From Ceriagrion tenellum (Eukaryota > Arthropoda > Insecta > Odonata > Coenagrionidae), in NCBI GenBank assembly GCA_963169105.1, contig OY720636.1, positions 122,840,188 to 122,904,187 on the forward strand: DNA of 64,000 bases. Direction: 5' to 3'. Shown here one piece after another: positions 10,640-22,845 of the stretch. A model generated the notes under the pieces. The model was not told the origin of the DNA, did no database searches, and saw nothing but the letters and a program-made list of their open reading frames with translations. Within the stretch, counting starts at the first letter, position 1; every line of letters begins with the position of its first letter. The position numbers and the translations under genes are program-made.

Positions 10640-11010
10640 TAAATGGGATGAGAAAAGGGGGTGTGTGTGGGAGGGACGGCAAGAGAGGGGTAGTGTTATA
10701 GGGAGGAGCAGCCTTTTATTCGACGGGGGAATAAGGAGAGAAGTGTTCTCGCGGGGTTTGCGCTGTGCATGTTGGAGTGGGTGTGTGATATCACGGGCTC
10801 GACCTTTGAGAGCGTTCTCGAGCACGGATCCACTTGTTTCTGAGAGGCATCACGGTTTTTTCCTCTTAACTTTTTTCTTTACCTTCGGTGCAAGAGTGGT
10901 TCTTTATTATTTTAATTACTCTCGTGGCCCGGTTTTTATTCCCCGACTCCTTCCCCTCTTTCCCTCTCTTTCCTCTCGATTTTGAGCTCTCTTTATTAAA
11001 TGCTCTTCTT
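10640..11010. other. Purine-rich then pyrimidine-rich block
   Basis: The plus strand is purine-rich from about 10640 to 10750 and pyrimidine-rich from about 10930 to 11010, with mixed sequence between. Overlapping frames of 65-138 codons exist on both strands and look compositional. No protein family recognised. Confidence 0.45.
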
Positions 11011-11803
11011 CCTCTGGCCCTTAAGCGATTAACTTTTAAGACTTTGACGGTTAATGGGCTTGCCATGTGGAAAGTAAAGACTAAAGACTTTTTCGTATGT
11101 TGATAACGTGGTAGTCCTCAGTAGTCGCTTCTGAGGAAAAAATGGTTGTGTCATTTGCATCGTTGGTTGGAATACCTTATCGTATGAACTACAAAAAGGG
11201 AATAAGTTCAGTTACCTACGATGCCATTAGTATGGTTAAAATGCGTACACGGCGTTGAAATGGAACTTCTTCACGGATATCATTTTTGCATCAATTCACA
11301 TGGGTACTATTTAGGGTTTTCGAATGATAAAAGTCATTTCGAGGGAGAAATTTACGGCCACTAGTCGTGTTCCTGTATGATGTATAATTGTCAATTATCT
11401 TGTTCTGTAGATATGATTTTCCCGATAAACTTCTCTTTGTTCAAATAGCTCGTTTATTCTTCTAAATGTAAAATATATATATTATCTGGCGTGTTTTCTA
11501 AAATATTTTTGTGAATTTTCCGAATATTTTTGTGAAAACAGAAATATTTTCACAGATATTGTCATTATTATTTTTTGCAGGACGAAAAAAAATCAATGTA
11601 GTTCAATTCTTACCGACGACTGACATTGATGTTCAGATTTTTCAGGCGTAATTATTCACATTTTCTATAGGACTAATGCAATTATTAGATTGAGACCAGA
11701 CAAAAGGAAAGAAATTCGGTTTTCTCTACGAATGGAAGAAAATGTTCCAGCTTGAAATATTTCGAAATAATTAGGATATAAGTTGCTTGAGCTCTGATCT
11801 ATG
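11011..11803. other. No recognisable feature
   Basis: AT-rich sequence upstream of the hAT-like element; nothing supported. Confidence 0.5.
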
Positions 11804-11811
11804 CATTAGAG

Positions 11812-12159
11812 CAGCGGCTCCCAAACTTTTCTGTCCTGGGACCCACCTCCAACCTGAAATATTTTTCGCGACCCAATATTACCCGGCGCCGGCGGGACAA
11901 AAGACAACAGACCCGTACAACATAGCGAAGTCTCTTCGCTTTCACAGAAATAGTCTCGACTGACTATATAGTCTATGTTCACTTTATTATTTTTAACGCT
12001 TCTTATTGTTAATTTAGCGTTAGAACATATTTGAAGAGAATTTTTGGGTAATTATTTAAGGTTTAATTTTTACTTTAAAAGGCACCTTCCCTGCGCGACC
12101 CACCAAAATTGCTCCCGCGACCCACCAGTGGGTCGCGACCCATAGTTTGGGAACCGCTG
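11812..12159 (+). mobile_element. hAT-type non-autonomous transposon (348 bp)
   Basis: The terminal inverted repeats begin CAGCGGCTCCCAAACT at the left. At the right the reverse complement reads CAGCGGTTCCCAAACT. An exact 8-bp target duplication, CATTAGAG, flanks the element at 11804-11811 and 12160-12167. The 8-bp duplication, the CAG start and the CAGCGGTTCCCAAACT-type terminus are classic for hAT elements in animals. Subterminal GGGTCGCGACCC repeats are present near the right end. The length leaves no room for a transposase, so it must have been mobilised in trans. The intact duplication suggests a fairly recent insertion. Confidence 0.9.
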
Positions 12160-12167
12160 CATTAGAG

Positions 12168-12639
12168 TGACAAAAAAATAATTTTTATGAATTATTTCAA
12201 ATATCGAGATCCAAATTAGTACTTGTTTTTAAGTGGTGCTATTTTTTATCGAGTTTCTCTTTTTAAGCTATTTCTTACTCAAAGTTCTGTGATCCCTAAT
12301 TTAGTTAATCCCCCCTCGACCCCTCATGTGTGTCAAAAAGGGTTACTTAAATGTCAAATATGCAGAGGGATATGTTATGAGAGGGCAATTTCTAAGCCTA
12401 ATCTTCAAATCTGTGCCCCTTATTCAATAATCCACTCAATGACGCTCCCGCTGCTGCATTGTCTTTTCGACTTGGCCCCATCTGACTCTTTCGATTCATA
12501 TGAATCCATATTTTAGGCTCACCTACTCCTATCTACGTAATAATCTCCTATCCAGCTCTAGTGCCGGAGAAAATCGGCGTGAATCAGTCGTACACGCATG
12601 GTTGGTCTCGCATTATGCGGAGATAAGCCGCTGCTAAAA
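12168..12639. other. No recognisable feature
   Basis: Mixed sequence with a chance open frame of 97 codons; no family resemblance. Confidence 0.45.
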
Positions 12640-12840
12640 GTGAGTTCCCCCTCCTGCTCGACGTCCGATCGCCACCTGCCCTCACCCCCTCCCGCCCCTC
12701 GGAGCCACCCCTGCCCCTTCCTGCCCCACCCCATTCGTTTCAGTCGCCCCTTCGCGTGGCCCCATAGCGTCTGCCCTCCTCTACACCTTTCCTCGCCCCT
12801 CGTACAATCGTCCCTCACATGCTATGCTTCGTCCCCGCTC
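12640..12840. other. Polypyrimidine GC-rich block
   Basis: The plus strand is dominated by C and T (CCCTCACCCCCTCCCGCCCC is typical). Frames on both strands (81-97 codons) are proline- or glycine/arginine-rich artefacts of the composition. One of the recurrent pyrimidine/purine blocks. Confidence 0.5.
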
Positions 12841-12871
12841 TAAGCAATGAACTCGGAGTGAGTTTAGGTGT

Positions 12872-13350
12872 TCTACCTCTACCGTATTTTTCGGACTAGA
12901 AGACGCACTTTTTTCTTCAAAAAATTGCCTCCAAAATTCAGGTGCGTCTTATACTCGAAATTAATATAAAAATGTCCAGTGTTTTATTTAAAATTCCCGC
13001 CAGTCTTAAAAATGGCCATATATTCATTGCCGCGGGAAACCTATCTCTATCTGGCAACATTGTAATTAATTTAACCCCTACTGAAAAATGAAAACTGCGT
13101 AAAAATGGCCGGAGTGGAAATAAATTAAATAAACAAAAATAAACTTTATTGAATTCTCACTGATTTAAATTTCCGTTTTATAAAAGGAATAGCGCAGCTA
13201 GTCTAATAATAAAAATGGTAAAAATGTTATTTTTTTAAATTGCTTAAAAATTAAGGTACGTCTTATAGTCCGTAAAATACGATACATACTACCCTGCGAG
13301 CCACCGCATAGGCGTGTGGCAATGGTGTTAGGACTACAGCCGTGTTCGGA
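12872..13350 (-). mobile_element. LINE 3'-end fragment, interrupted by a nested element
   Basis: The text TCTACCTCTAC at 12871-12881 and ATACATACTACCCTGCGAGCC from about 13282 together rebuild the short-tandem tail and 3' UTR of the LINE family found at 3126 and 58875. Similarity continues to about 13350 (GTGTTAGG...CAGCCGTGT). The 401-bp element at 12882-13282 sits inside the tail. Only about 70 bp of LINE UTR survive, so this is a severely 5'-truncated copy. Confidence 0.65.
12882..13282 (+). mobile_element. TA-flanked inverted-repeat element (401 bp)
   Basis: The left end CCGTATTTTTCGGACTAGAA, continuing GACGCAC, matches the reverse complement of the right end (TCGTATTTTACGGACTATAA, continuing GACGTACC). 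This gives inverted repeats of about 27 bp. TA dinucleotides at 12880-12881 and 13283-13284 form a likely target duplication. A second copy of the GGTGCGTCTTATACTCG motif lies just inside the left end in inverted orientation. The interior is AT-rich and non-coding. A TA duplication fits Tc1/mariner-like transposition, but the superfamily is not certain. Confidence 0.7.
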
Positions 13351-14520
13351 GCGAGTTTATGTACAGATTTGCCCATTCCCGTATCCCCATAAGTGGTACC
13401 TAAAAATAAAATGTGAAAAAATTGCACCAATCCGCTTTTCTTTTTGGCAATTCAGTGCCATTTAACACGTAGCCTGACTACACATGACATATTTTGTAAT
13501 AATGCGATAAAATATGCACAGAATTTCTTCTTTATGTGATATAAAACATTTCTTAGTTTTATGAATGTGGCGAACAATTATCAAGGTATCATTAATACTT
13601 GAAAGCAACACATTTCAATACTATTTCGTGTAATTTTTTAACACCGTGCCGGAAACTCTAGTCATGACATACTTTAATCAATGAAAATATTATAGTTATC
13701 ATATCACTTCTGGTAATGCTAGTACAGAGTATTTAAAAGCACAAACAGATGCACTAAAGTGAAAAATGGTCCAGGAATTTTTTTTTCAAATTACTTGAAA
13801 TATAATTAGAATGTGGAAAGACTCAGCTTCTGTAAGTATCCGATTATCAGAGTGCCTACTCTTTTCTGGTTGAAAATTGGCTGGACTTGGTAGCATTTAT
13901 TGACCCCGAATAGCATTAACATAAATACAAAACTGAGCATCTTGTCTTTTTTTTGAGACATGAGGATATGCCAAAGGAGTTAGCTTAAATAGGGATTTTT
14001 GCATATTTAAGAACTCCCATTTCTCTCTGACGATGTAAATATCCATATGGTAATCTAGAATGCAAAAAATGATATTTAGATTACTTTCGGAAATCAAATC
14101 TTCAACTATCATTTTTAGACATCTCAAACAGTAGTCGTAAAGGATTAGATCACTTGCTACCATATTTCTGTTAGTGGTCGTATTTACAAATTTGCCTAAA
14201 ATTCAACGTTTTCTTATATTGGCAGAGCGACTTTTTATTTAATTAATTGACACCGGTATATACTAATATTCATTGTTGGTGTTTCTTTTCGTAGAAAAAG
14301 GCGTAATGTTTTTCAAACGAAACCCACTACAAAAAATTGAACTACTAGTTGAAAAGATTCAAATCTATCAATATTGGAATTGAATTTTGAGCTAACTTTG
14401 ATTTTCATGGTATTTAATAACATTAGTTTCATTGGTTATTGAGATACTACTACATGACTAAGGATATGTCGACTATTTGCGTACCTGTGCAACTAGCACG
14501 ATAAAAGTGATTGTTTCTGA
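13351..14520. other. No recognisable feature
   Basis: AT-rich sequence, one chance 88-codon minus-strand frame; nothing supported. Confidence 0.5.
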
Positions 14521-14524
14521 CATC

Positions 14525-14870
14525 ATGCCCCGGGCCTTTTACCTTTTTACCCCTTAACCCCTCCCACCCTCTCACCTGGGGACCTCCCCCAGTCACAACC
14601 AATGCTCTTCCCGTTCCCGAAATAAGCGCACGCCTAAATTTCTCGCTTTACTGCAGCGCCATGGATAGGTAGGCACGCGTTGCCCCGGGCTTTCACGAGG
14701 GCTCAGAAACACACTCACGCCAACTCGGCCCAAGGCGTAGTTGCTCTCCCTCTCGCAGTCTTTTCGTCTCTTGTTCCACCTCTCTGTTAAGGCCTCCCTC
14801 CCTCCCACTTGGCTGTCTTTCTTTGCTCGAGTTTGACGACGCATCGCCAGTTCCATACGCGCGGAATTAA
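14525..14870. other. GC-rich, mostly pyrimidine block
   Basis: CpG-containing GC-rich patch with runs such as CCTCCCTCCCTCCCACTT. Frames on both strands appear compositional. No recognised product. Confidence 0.45.
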
Positions 14871-16805
14871 GTGACGAGAGAGTGGATACGTGACGAGACC
14901 ACGGAGAGGAGGGCTATTTGTTTATTGCTACCAGGGATATATGAACCCTCGAACGCCCTCGAGGTGATTTTTTTTCTGCGAGGAGACTCGGCTGGAAGCA
15001 TACGAACACGGAGCCAAACTGTGGTTGAGAAAACTTTTTCCGTTTCGAGATGACACTGGGCAGGAGGGAAGGAGTTGTCTCCGGTAGAGGGAGTTGTGTG
15101 TGGTGTGTTTTGTGCATTGGCGCATTGTGGTCTGTAGTTTGATAAATCTGCGCCCACACGTTACCGAGCTGACTGACATTGAAAACAAGGCAGTCTGGCC
15201 CGAGGGGAAATTTTGCGACATCAGGAATATTAGAGGTTTGGAAACATTATATATTGAAGTTGTTTCGATGATTGTAAACTAGTTTTTCTGCGGACTGTAT
15301 ACTATAATTGATGCGGAATAGAGAATTCGTGTCTTTTTTTCATACATGCGTCTGTATCTCCCGTGTTCTCATCCAGTTCTCGTCATTATTGTTTTGTTTC
15401 GATATTTGTATGATTTGGTAGGTTATTTTATTTCGAGGAGTGACTTGAGGTTTTCTCCATCTTTTGAGGCTATTTTCTGCGGCGGAATATCGTGAGATCT
15501 GAAAGAAAATTCTCAACATAATGGTTACAAGATAGTTTGCCTGTGAATACTTGGTTAACTCACTTAATCTAGAGGTTTGGATATTATCTCTAAAATATCA
15601 TTTACATTTCATATTTTTTACTATTTTAAATGATTCATCCGCCGGAAAACATCGCTGCTTCTTCCAAGTAGCGGTCATTGTGCTGATCTTTTTGAAGAAA
15701 TAATATTAATTTTTAAATACACACTTTATTATCTTTTGACAATTATAGTTTTTCTCAGAAAATACTGCTTTTTCCTTAATTGAGTGAATAAACTATAGGC
15801 ACTTCTAGAAAGTTGGTGATTTTATAAGCAGTCTCGGAAAATCATTGAGCATCAACGTTGTTGAACTGGCCCTATTTTAAGTTTTCCTTAAACTAAAAGC
15901 TTTTCCGGTTCTTTATACATCCTCGTTTGGCTTATTCTTCACCCTAATCCTTAGTATGTCCCTTTTTTATCGTAGCTTCAGAATAATGCCTCATTGGCCA
16001 ATTATATTGCTACCAGGGATCGTCATTACGGGAAATTTTTAAACTATTTTAATGAGATGAACGTGACCCCAGAAATTTCTAATGATATTAGTTAAAATAT
16101 TACAGCACAAGTTTTTTCATCAATTGGTAATTTTTTATTTTCTAAACGTTGCAAATCAGAGGCCCTTCTTAAGTGAAAAACGATTAGATTAATGAAGGTT
16201 GCGAATTATATTAATTAAAATTTAATTTGTAAAATAAAAACTTTTTACAAATGCGGATAAGCGAATTCTATAATAGAAGCGATAAGCGAAATGCGAAGCG
16301 AAGCCTCTGCATCTTTATTGCTTTCACTGAGTTTATAGCTTTTTTAGGTCCGATCATATTTTGGGAGGAAATTGGAAGATATTTTTTGTCTATCAAAAAA
16401 TTATGAATTTCACATTAAGATACATAGAAAATCCGAAACGTTGTAAGTAAATGGTCAATACACCCATCTAAGTAATGGTAAAAAACTAAGTTCGATGGAG
16501 AGCAAGATTCAATTCGCTGCTGTAGAATACTTATATCCTATTAGTTTCATAAGATTGGTTTGACGGGCTTAGAGGGTACATTATATCTTTTAGTGGAGCA
16601 TCTTAATGTAACAGTAGATTTAACTCTTCATGAAAGTTTTCTATCTTTAGCATATGTGATATTAACAATAGAGCATATAAACTATTGATCCTTAGAGAGT
16701 TTATAGATATGAGGGAAGTGGAGCAATGAATACGATCGCACAAATTTATTCTCATGGATACTATGAAAATGTTTGGGGTGAGACAGAGTCTCAAGAATAT
16801 CGGGA
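14871..16805. other. No recognisable feature
   Basis: GC declines through 15160 and the rest is AT-rich. Overlapping short frames in all phases around 14870-15280 do not resemble any family. Confidence 0.45.
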
Positions 16806-16809
16806 AGAG

Positions 16810-17150
16810 GTATTTATTTTAGCACGCAGGTCTGATTCAATGGGGGAGGAAACGTTTTCTCAAGTCTCCCACGCAAGCGAAGCGATGTCAATCGAACATG
16901 GACGATTGGATGGATCAAGGCGCTTGAACGGTCGAGCGGGTCTGATTTTTTTGCCATCATTTCGGGAGTGCCCCCTGAGGGTGTTGGTGGTAAGGGACGT
17001 TGGAGGAGAAGTGTAGTCGTGTCCTGGATTGACGGGCAGTTTGGCTGGAAAGAAAGCGTAAAAGATAAGGTGGTGTATCAACATGGACGGACTCCGTTTG
17101 AAACCGCCGCGAGGGAATATGGCGTGGTGTTTTTGTGACATGTGATGAGC
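16810..17150. other. Moderately GC-rich block
   Basis: Purine-leaning, CpG-containing patch, with open frames of 96 codons on plus and 122 codons on minus overlapping each other. Neither has a recognisable domain, and neither is flanked by convincing splice signals. Confidence 0.4.
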
Positions 17151-18720
17151 ATCAAGAAGAAGGACAGCAGAACAGTGAACAGGATAAATATTAGGGGTGA
17201 AAACGTATTTTTTTGTTGTTTCAGACACTTTTCATATAATAATGTAGTAGATAAATGAGCTTGAGCGTTTTAAGATAACTTCAGCGGATACCCTTATTAA
17301 TATTCGTCCTAAATGGAAGAAATACGGATGTAGTAGAGGCGTTCGAGCTTTGATTTCCATATTTAAGAGACTATAATTGACTGCAACGCTTTTCCTCCCC
17401 AATTTTAATATTTACAATTATTTATCGTTGAAAGTTTGTTTTATTTTGCACGCTTTTTGTATTTTTTACTTAAATTAACATGACTCTCAAGAAATTACAA
17501 GCATTTACAAAATTTCACCGAAATATGATGGTTTTTTGACGATCAGTGATGAGAATGATCGTATTGAATTCAATTTACCCGAAATGGGTCAATATAGTCC
17601 AGTGGAACGGCATAATATTAAAAACGTTGTCTTGTAATGATCCGCAGTACCGCAATACCAGTACAATTGATTAACCGAAACACTCAGAAGTATTAGTCAA
17701 AAACTGTCGCCGTATCCTTGTGTTCCATCGGAGCAAATAAAACAGGCGAAACGTAGGATTTTTTTATACTTTGCTGAAGATATTTCACGCAACAGCCATT
17801 TTGGATGGACCATTTGTCACAAACGCCATGGTATATTTTCTCTTGCCATGACTCCCTATCATCTTCTTTCAACTTCGAATGATGGGAGAGATGCATTTCA
17901 ATAAATTGAAAGTAAAGTACGATAGAGACTATTTGGCAATAGGTTCAAGGATTTTTCTCAGCCTAAGGGCGAGAAATTCAGACGGAAAAGTGGGGAGTTA
18001 TGATTTTTTAGTCATATTTGAATAGGGAGGGACGAAAGGATGTTTTTGGTTTGAACCGTCTCAATTTCTGGTCGGGCGCACCCAGGCCTGTTTCCCCTTG
18101 TTAAGCGTTGAGCACAAAAGGAGGAAGCAATACTTGCATGGATGATGGGAAATGGAGACGCGGAATAAAATTACTTATCTACACAAACATCCAAACACAC
18201 GTTACCAGCACGTGCGCATAGGAGGTTGATTCTTTGATGGCTTGAGGACAGGATATGGCGCTTGTGTCAACCGGCGGTTCGGTGAATGATTCGGATCACA
18301 GGCTTCTGTTTACGTGGTACGAGGGGGTAACGTGGATTCGATGGAGCGTTCACTGGCCCTGCATCGTCTCTATCAGGCGTGGAAAAACTGCCTCGAGGAA
18401 AATCCTGACCTCCCTCTCGGGTGAACTACGAATGTAATTTCCGTGCACTCCTAGAAGAGTTTTGAATGGATTGTTGCAGTCACTTCATGACGCGTGATGA
18501 ATAAAAAAACTTGATGAGTGTATTTATGGTGATGAAACGAAAATCTTTCTCCTGTTGATGAGTTTTAATTGTACATTTTCTACTTTTTTTTAGGTATATG
18601 GTATTAATTTGACGTCAACTGTTAAGTGTTTTGAGACTCAGGAACGTAGTATAATTTCTTAAATGTGCCTCATACTTTTATTCGAACTGTCTTTCGTAAA
18701 TGTTGACCGACTGTTCGACC
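17151..18720. other. No recognisable feature
   Basis: AT-rich, with a mild GC rise near 18240-18440. No repeats or coding remnants seen. Confidence 0.45.
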
Positions 18721-18797
18721 ACCATGGTGTATCCCTAAATGAAAACCTTATCATCTCAATACCGTGTATCTCTAAATAAAAACCTTATCATCTCAAT
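18721..18797 (+). repeat. Two-unit tandem duplication (about 38 bp)
   Basis: Unit 1 (18721-18760) and unit 2 (18761-18797) share AAAACCTTATCATCTCAAT and the preceding GTGTATCYCTAAAT. The second unit has a 3-bp deletion. Local slippage or duplication. Confidence 0.75.
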
Positions 18798-19369
18798 TTT
18801 AAATTAATCAAGTTTAAGCCTCAAAATGTATATTTTGCATATTATTGAGGCATTTAATCTTCAATAACTGATATTTGGCGTCAATTTGATTAGTCACTGT
18901 ATGATTTCATTCTCATTACCACTCTTTAAATTTTTAAATAAAGTTCGAGTATGGTCTGAAATAATGTAACTAGAGAAAAACTTTGCTCTCCTGAATGAAA
19001 GAGGTCACAAGAGCTATCGAAGTTCAGTTTCATGATTTTGTGTTGCTTTATGTTGGTTTAAAAATGCAGTATATTTGCATTAATTGATAAAAGAATAGTT
19101 TATAAGAATGAACAGGTTTTTATGCGTAAGAGAAACGGTTTAAAATATAACAGAGAACACGATTACAATTATGTCTGCCTATCGACGACAAAAACGCTTA
19201 AAATTATTATCGGCTGCGTTTACTAATCCAGCAGGTTTTGAATGTGATGATATTCCTCTACCGGAAATAATTCTGCTTTAAGCCTTCAAGAGAAACAGAC
19301 GAGGTTTTCGTGCACAAAAGCTGCGTCTCCGCACATTATGTTGAGTGTTGACCAATATCCTGCTGTGCT
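18798..19369. other. No recognisable feature
   Basis: AT-rich; nothing supported. Confidence 0.5.
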
Positions 19370-20090
19370 TGCTCTGACCTGGTGACCCACAGAGGAGAGG
19401 GACCTTGGTTTATAGACGAGGGTCGGCTCAAAGAGACGTGTTTGCTTAAAGCCTTGCTTTAGTCGCGAGATCCTTGCTCCGACCCGCTGAATAGCGTCGT
19501 CCTCGTTAGTGGATACGCGGCTGGAGTGTAAGGAGGTAGCGTGGAGAGAAACTAGGGAATGAGGGAAGGAACAGAGGGGTACTCAAACGATCCCTCGGAA
19601 GTGTTGACCGTACGGTACGCATACGTATCCCTCCAGCTTGCGCCTTCATTGTGGCTTTAGATTCATCCACTTTTCACTCACCCTCCGTTTCCACTTGTAA
19701 CCCTTTCGTTGAAGTGGAGAAACCTCTTAATATGCTTTTTTTTTATTTTCTACGGCAGTTTGCCGCCAAGAATTGCGAGTCGGGAAGCATCTCCTATTCC
19801 AACTAGCCGCATAATAGCCATGAGGCTCTTCCCAGCTGAAGGGGCGTCCGTGAATTTTTTCGTGTGGAGGGTTGACATTTTTTTCTTGAGCGCGGCGTAC
19901 GGTTCCCCTCCGGATTGGAGGACCTCGAGCTCCTAGGCTAACGAACGCATTTCTTGAGTGACTAAGGTCACCTACTTTATTCTCCTTCAATCCGTCCTGA
20001 GAGTGGGTGAGCGAGGAAGTCTCCTGAATAAGTCTCCAGCCAGAGGCAATACGTGACTTACTCCACAGCCTTCCTTCAGCCTATTGACCG
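19370..20090. other. Broad GC-rich region
   Basis: Roughly 700 bp of higher GC and CpG than its flanks, less strand-asymmetric than other blocks. Overlapping frames of 75 codons (plus) and 87 codons (minus) near 19709-19990 show no family resemblance. Confidence 0.4.
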
Positions 20091-20607
20091 CTCTTTTAAT
20101 TTTTATACAGAGTGCGGGCCGCTGAAAAAGCTTTTAAGAGTCTTTTATTTGCAGAAAATCCTTTGAATTCTAAGATTTTGGAATGAAACTCGTGTATTAC
20201 TCAGGTTTTTATATATTTTTTTGAAGCCTCAACATTGATTACCACGCCTCCAGTTACCTTTCGAAGAAAAAGGATTTAGCTAATGAGCTACGTTTCATTA
20301 TTCGGAAAATATCCTCTAAAGCTCTATCCAGAAACTACTACAGCCGTTGTGCTTACAGTTCACCGAACTGCTACGTTTGGCAATTCTAAAATTCTATGAG
20401 GCAAATATTTTGTTTATTTTTATTGTCAAAATTTAGATTACTCTGTATGAAGGCAACTGGTTATTAGCGCTGAATTTGTATTTCTGTTTGCATTGGCTGC
20501 TAATAATTGTGACAATTTAAAGTGTGGGTATTAAGAATTGAATTGGAAGGAATACATTGCAGATTGAAATCCGTTTCGTGCGGTTGTAAACTCAGTGAGG
20601 ATTCTCT
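20091..20607. other. No recognisable feature
   Basis: AT-rich sequence; nothing supported. Confidence 0.5.
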
Positions 20608-20711
20608 GTGTAATGTAATATTACTTAGCCTGTAATGTAATACTTATGTAATGTGTATGTAATATTACTATGTATTAATATGTGCCTGTAATGTAATGTA
20701 ATATTACTTAG
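20608..20711 (+). repeat. Imperfect TGTAATG/TAATATTAC tandem repeat
   Basis: The strings GTAATGTAATATTACTTAG and TGTAATGTAATACTTATGTA recur with variations over about 100 bp. The block starts and ends with near-identical copies of TGTAATGTAATATTACTTAG (the second from 20692). Low-complexity, probably replication slippage. Confidence 0.7.
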
Positions 20712-21810
20712 AGTGATTCTCATGACCTAAAAATTTTGCTTCCATGTAAAAATTGACTAGCGTCATTAAAGTAATTTGCCACAGCTTTATGACAACCTTG
20801 CCTTAAGCCATGCAAGAACGTTTACCTAGTTTTTCCTTTTTAGGCTAAAACGCATCATTCGTTTTACGACGCGGTTTTAGGCTGGGGTATTAAGATAAAG
20901 AACTATCGGATCGACCGTCGATGGCGACTGCTTGCTCTTTTTTCGATAATCGATGCATTGTGAACAGGGGTTTGTTCAAGTTGATGAGGCAGTCAAAGCA
21001 AGTTTTAATTTAAGGCTTTGAATCAGTAGAGGGAGGATGTGAGGCTTGAACGTCCAGAAATTTGGCTCCACATATTGCTCGGGGTAGGGCGATTTTCAAC
21101 CAAAACCAACGTGGCTCTTGTCGCATATTCCGATTATTCACCACTCAATCATCCTTGTATCGTGCAGCTTCTTTCTGTTTCCAGAAAAGTAATTATAGAT
21201 AATAGTGGACACCGTTGAAAGAAATAGCGGAACCGTCGGGAGCTTTAAACTAATTTTAACTGGTTCCCTTTAATTTTATCAATTTGAGCAAGATTGTCGA
21301 AATCTGTAAAAATCTAGTAGTCAACTTTTTCAAGATAACAGTTAAAAGTTTGGGCAGAAAGTATATTTATTTATTTATTATAAGCCGTGTCTCAAAACTT
21401 TTGGGTATCAACTTGTAAACTCGAGTGACAACGATCGTTTTCATTCGTGATGAATTACGTCTGATGTAGGAAATATCTTGGAATGTGAATGCATAAAGAG
21501 AATAAAGTGTGAATGGTATTTTTTTCTCGACTGAAATTCCGCAATATGAGGTCATGGAAGGATAATCTGCTGATTGCTCACACGGAGAAGTATGGACTAA
21601 AACTCTAATGTTTAACATTTGACCTAAATTGAACGACGGATGACCACCATGAAATAAAATTTTGTAGATTTTCGCTGAAAATTTTTGAATGCTACAGGAT
21701 TTTTTGTTTTATAATATTGTAAAACTCCAAGTCTCATTATCTCGGGTTGCAGTTTTTCGTAATAAAGTTGACAGTAGGTGAGTTCTCTTTGTGGAAGTTG
21801 AGGAGGATGT
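20712..21810. other. No recognisable feature
   Basis: AT-rich sequence; nothing supported before the terminal motif at 21811. Confidence 0.5.
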
Positions 21811-22845
21811 TAATTGAAAGACACTTGGCACTCTTATTTCTTTTACTACAACCGGTTTCAACGTGATTTCAAGTCACTTTCAGGTAGAATACAGATATCA
21901 GTTAAAGGTTTGCCGGGATTTACAGTATACGGATGGAATGTTAAGAAAGGGTTGAGGGCGTTGTATGAGTGGGGAAGGCCAAGTTAATTGTTGGAGGAAG
22001 TCTAAAGTGGGGAGTGGAGAGTGGAGGGGAGGTCAATAATATGGGAGGGGGACAGGTGGGTGGGCGCAGTCTCATTTAGCAGTTTTTGACCGTATTACTT
22101 TAAATTGGATAAATGTCGAATAATTCTAGGAAATCTAGTTTTCGGCACTTGACATAAGTATGTAAAATACTGGGCTGAAAACCTTCCTCATGGGTAAAAT
22201 CACATAAATGTTTGGCAAGCATAGATTTATTGTCTCTATTTAATAAAAAAATTAAAAAAGAATTTTTAAGCATGCTTTTCTAAAAATATATTTCAAAAAT
22301 CTAAATAAAGAAATATCTTAACATTGCACTGAAAAAGAAAACATAATATTTTCTCGAGTGAATGGAAATTTAGCCGAGTACTGGAAATAATTAAATTCAA
22401 TTCAAGGAAATTAACCACGCAATGGCAAGACCACAACGTAAAGCGTGGGACGCTCTTTCATATTCGATATCGACATATATTCATGAAATATGAAGATTTT
22501 GGTATTCCATGGAATAGAGAACTTCAATATACATTTTATAGAAAATCTTGAAATGAACTTAAGTTAAGGTGCAAAGTATAAATTGGGTCGCGCCCCATGT
22601 TCTAAAGAAATGGTTATAAAAAAAGAGTTAAAAAGTTCTCTGACTCTGGTCTTCACTTTTCTTCTTATTTGGCCTACATAAAAACAAACGCAGTCAGGGG
22701 TGTTACAACGAGGTACGTAAACACCAATTTGTAAGCATTCACTTTGTCTTTATCTTTAAATGAAGATGTACTTGAAAATGACGCATGTCGAAACCGTCCT
22801 TGGTAAAATGAAAAATTGTGGAAAGTACTAAGTGTTTTTCAATCA
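21811..22845 (-). mobile_element. Penelope-like element remnant with inverted termini
   Basis: Two copies of a terminal motif lie in opposite orientation. At 21811-21891 the minus strand reads CTGAAAGTGACTTGAAATCA then GTTGAAACCGG. At 22758-22845 the plus strand reads TGAAGATGTACTTGAAAATG then CATGTCGAAACCG. Both continue into AAGTGTNTTTCAAT. Between them, on the minus strand, lies a GIY-YIG endonuclease fragment (22564-22731), the C-terminal domain of Penelope-like retroelements. Inverted or partial terminal repeats are normal for this group. The reverse-transcriptase domain is missing, so the copy is truncated or rearranged. A purine-rich, G-rich patch at about 21960-22070 lies inside and is unexplained. 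Confidence 0.6.
22564..22731 (-). pseudogene. GIY-YIG endonuclease fragment of a Penelope-like element
   Basis: The minus-strand frame begins QIGVYVPRC and continues NTPDCVCFYVGQIRRKVKT, then RVRELF, ending at TAA (22564-22566). It has the GVY...YVG pair that defines GIY-YIG nucleases, the C-x4-C pair between them that is usual in Penelope-like elements, and the basic KTRV helix with its conserved arginine. About 55 codons remain. Upstream the frame is interrupted at once by a stop or frameshift, and no reverse-transcriptase motif precedes it. The domain would have nicked target DNA for element insertion. A host GIY-YIG protein is less likely given the adjacent terminal motifs. Confidence 0.65.
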
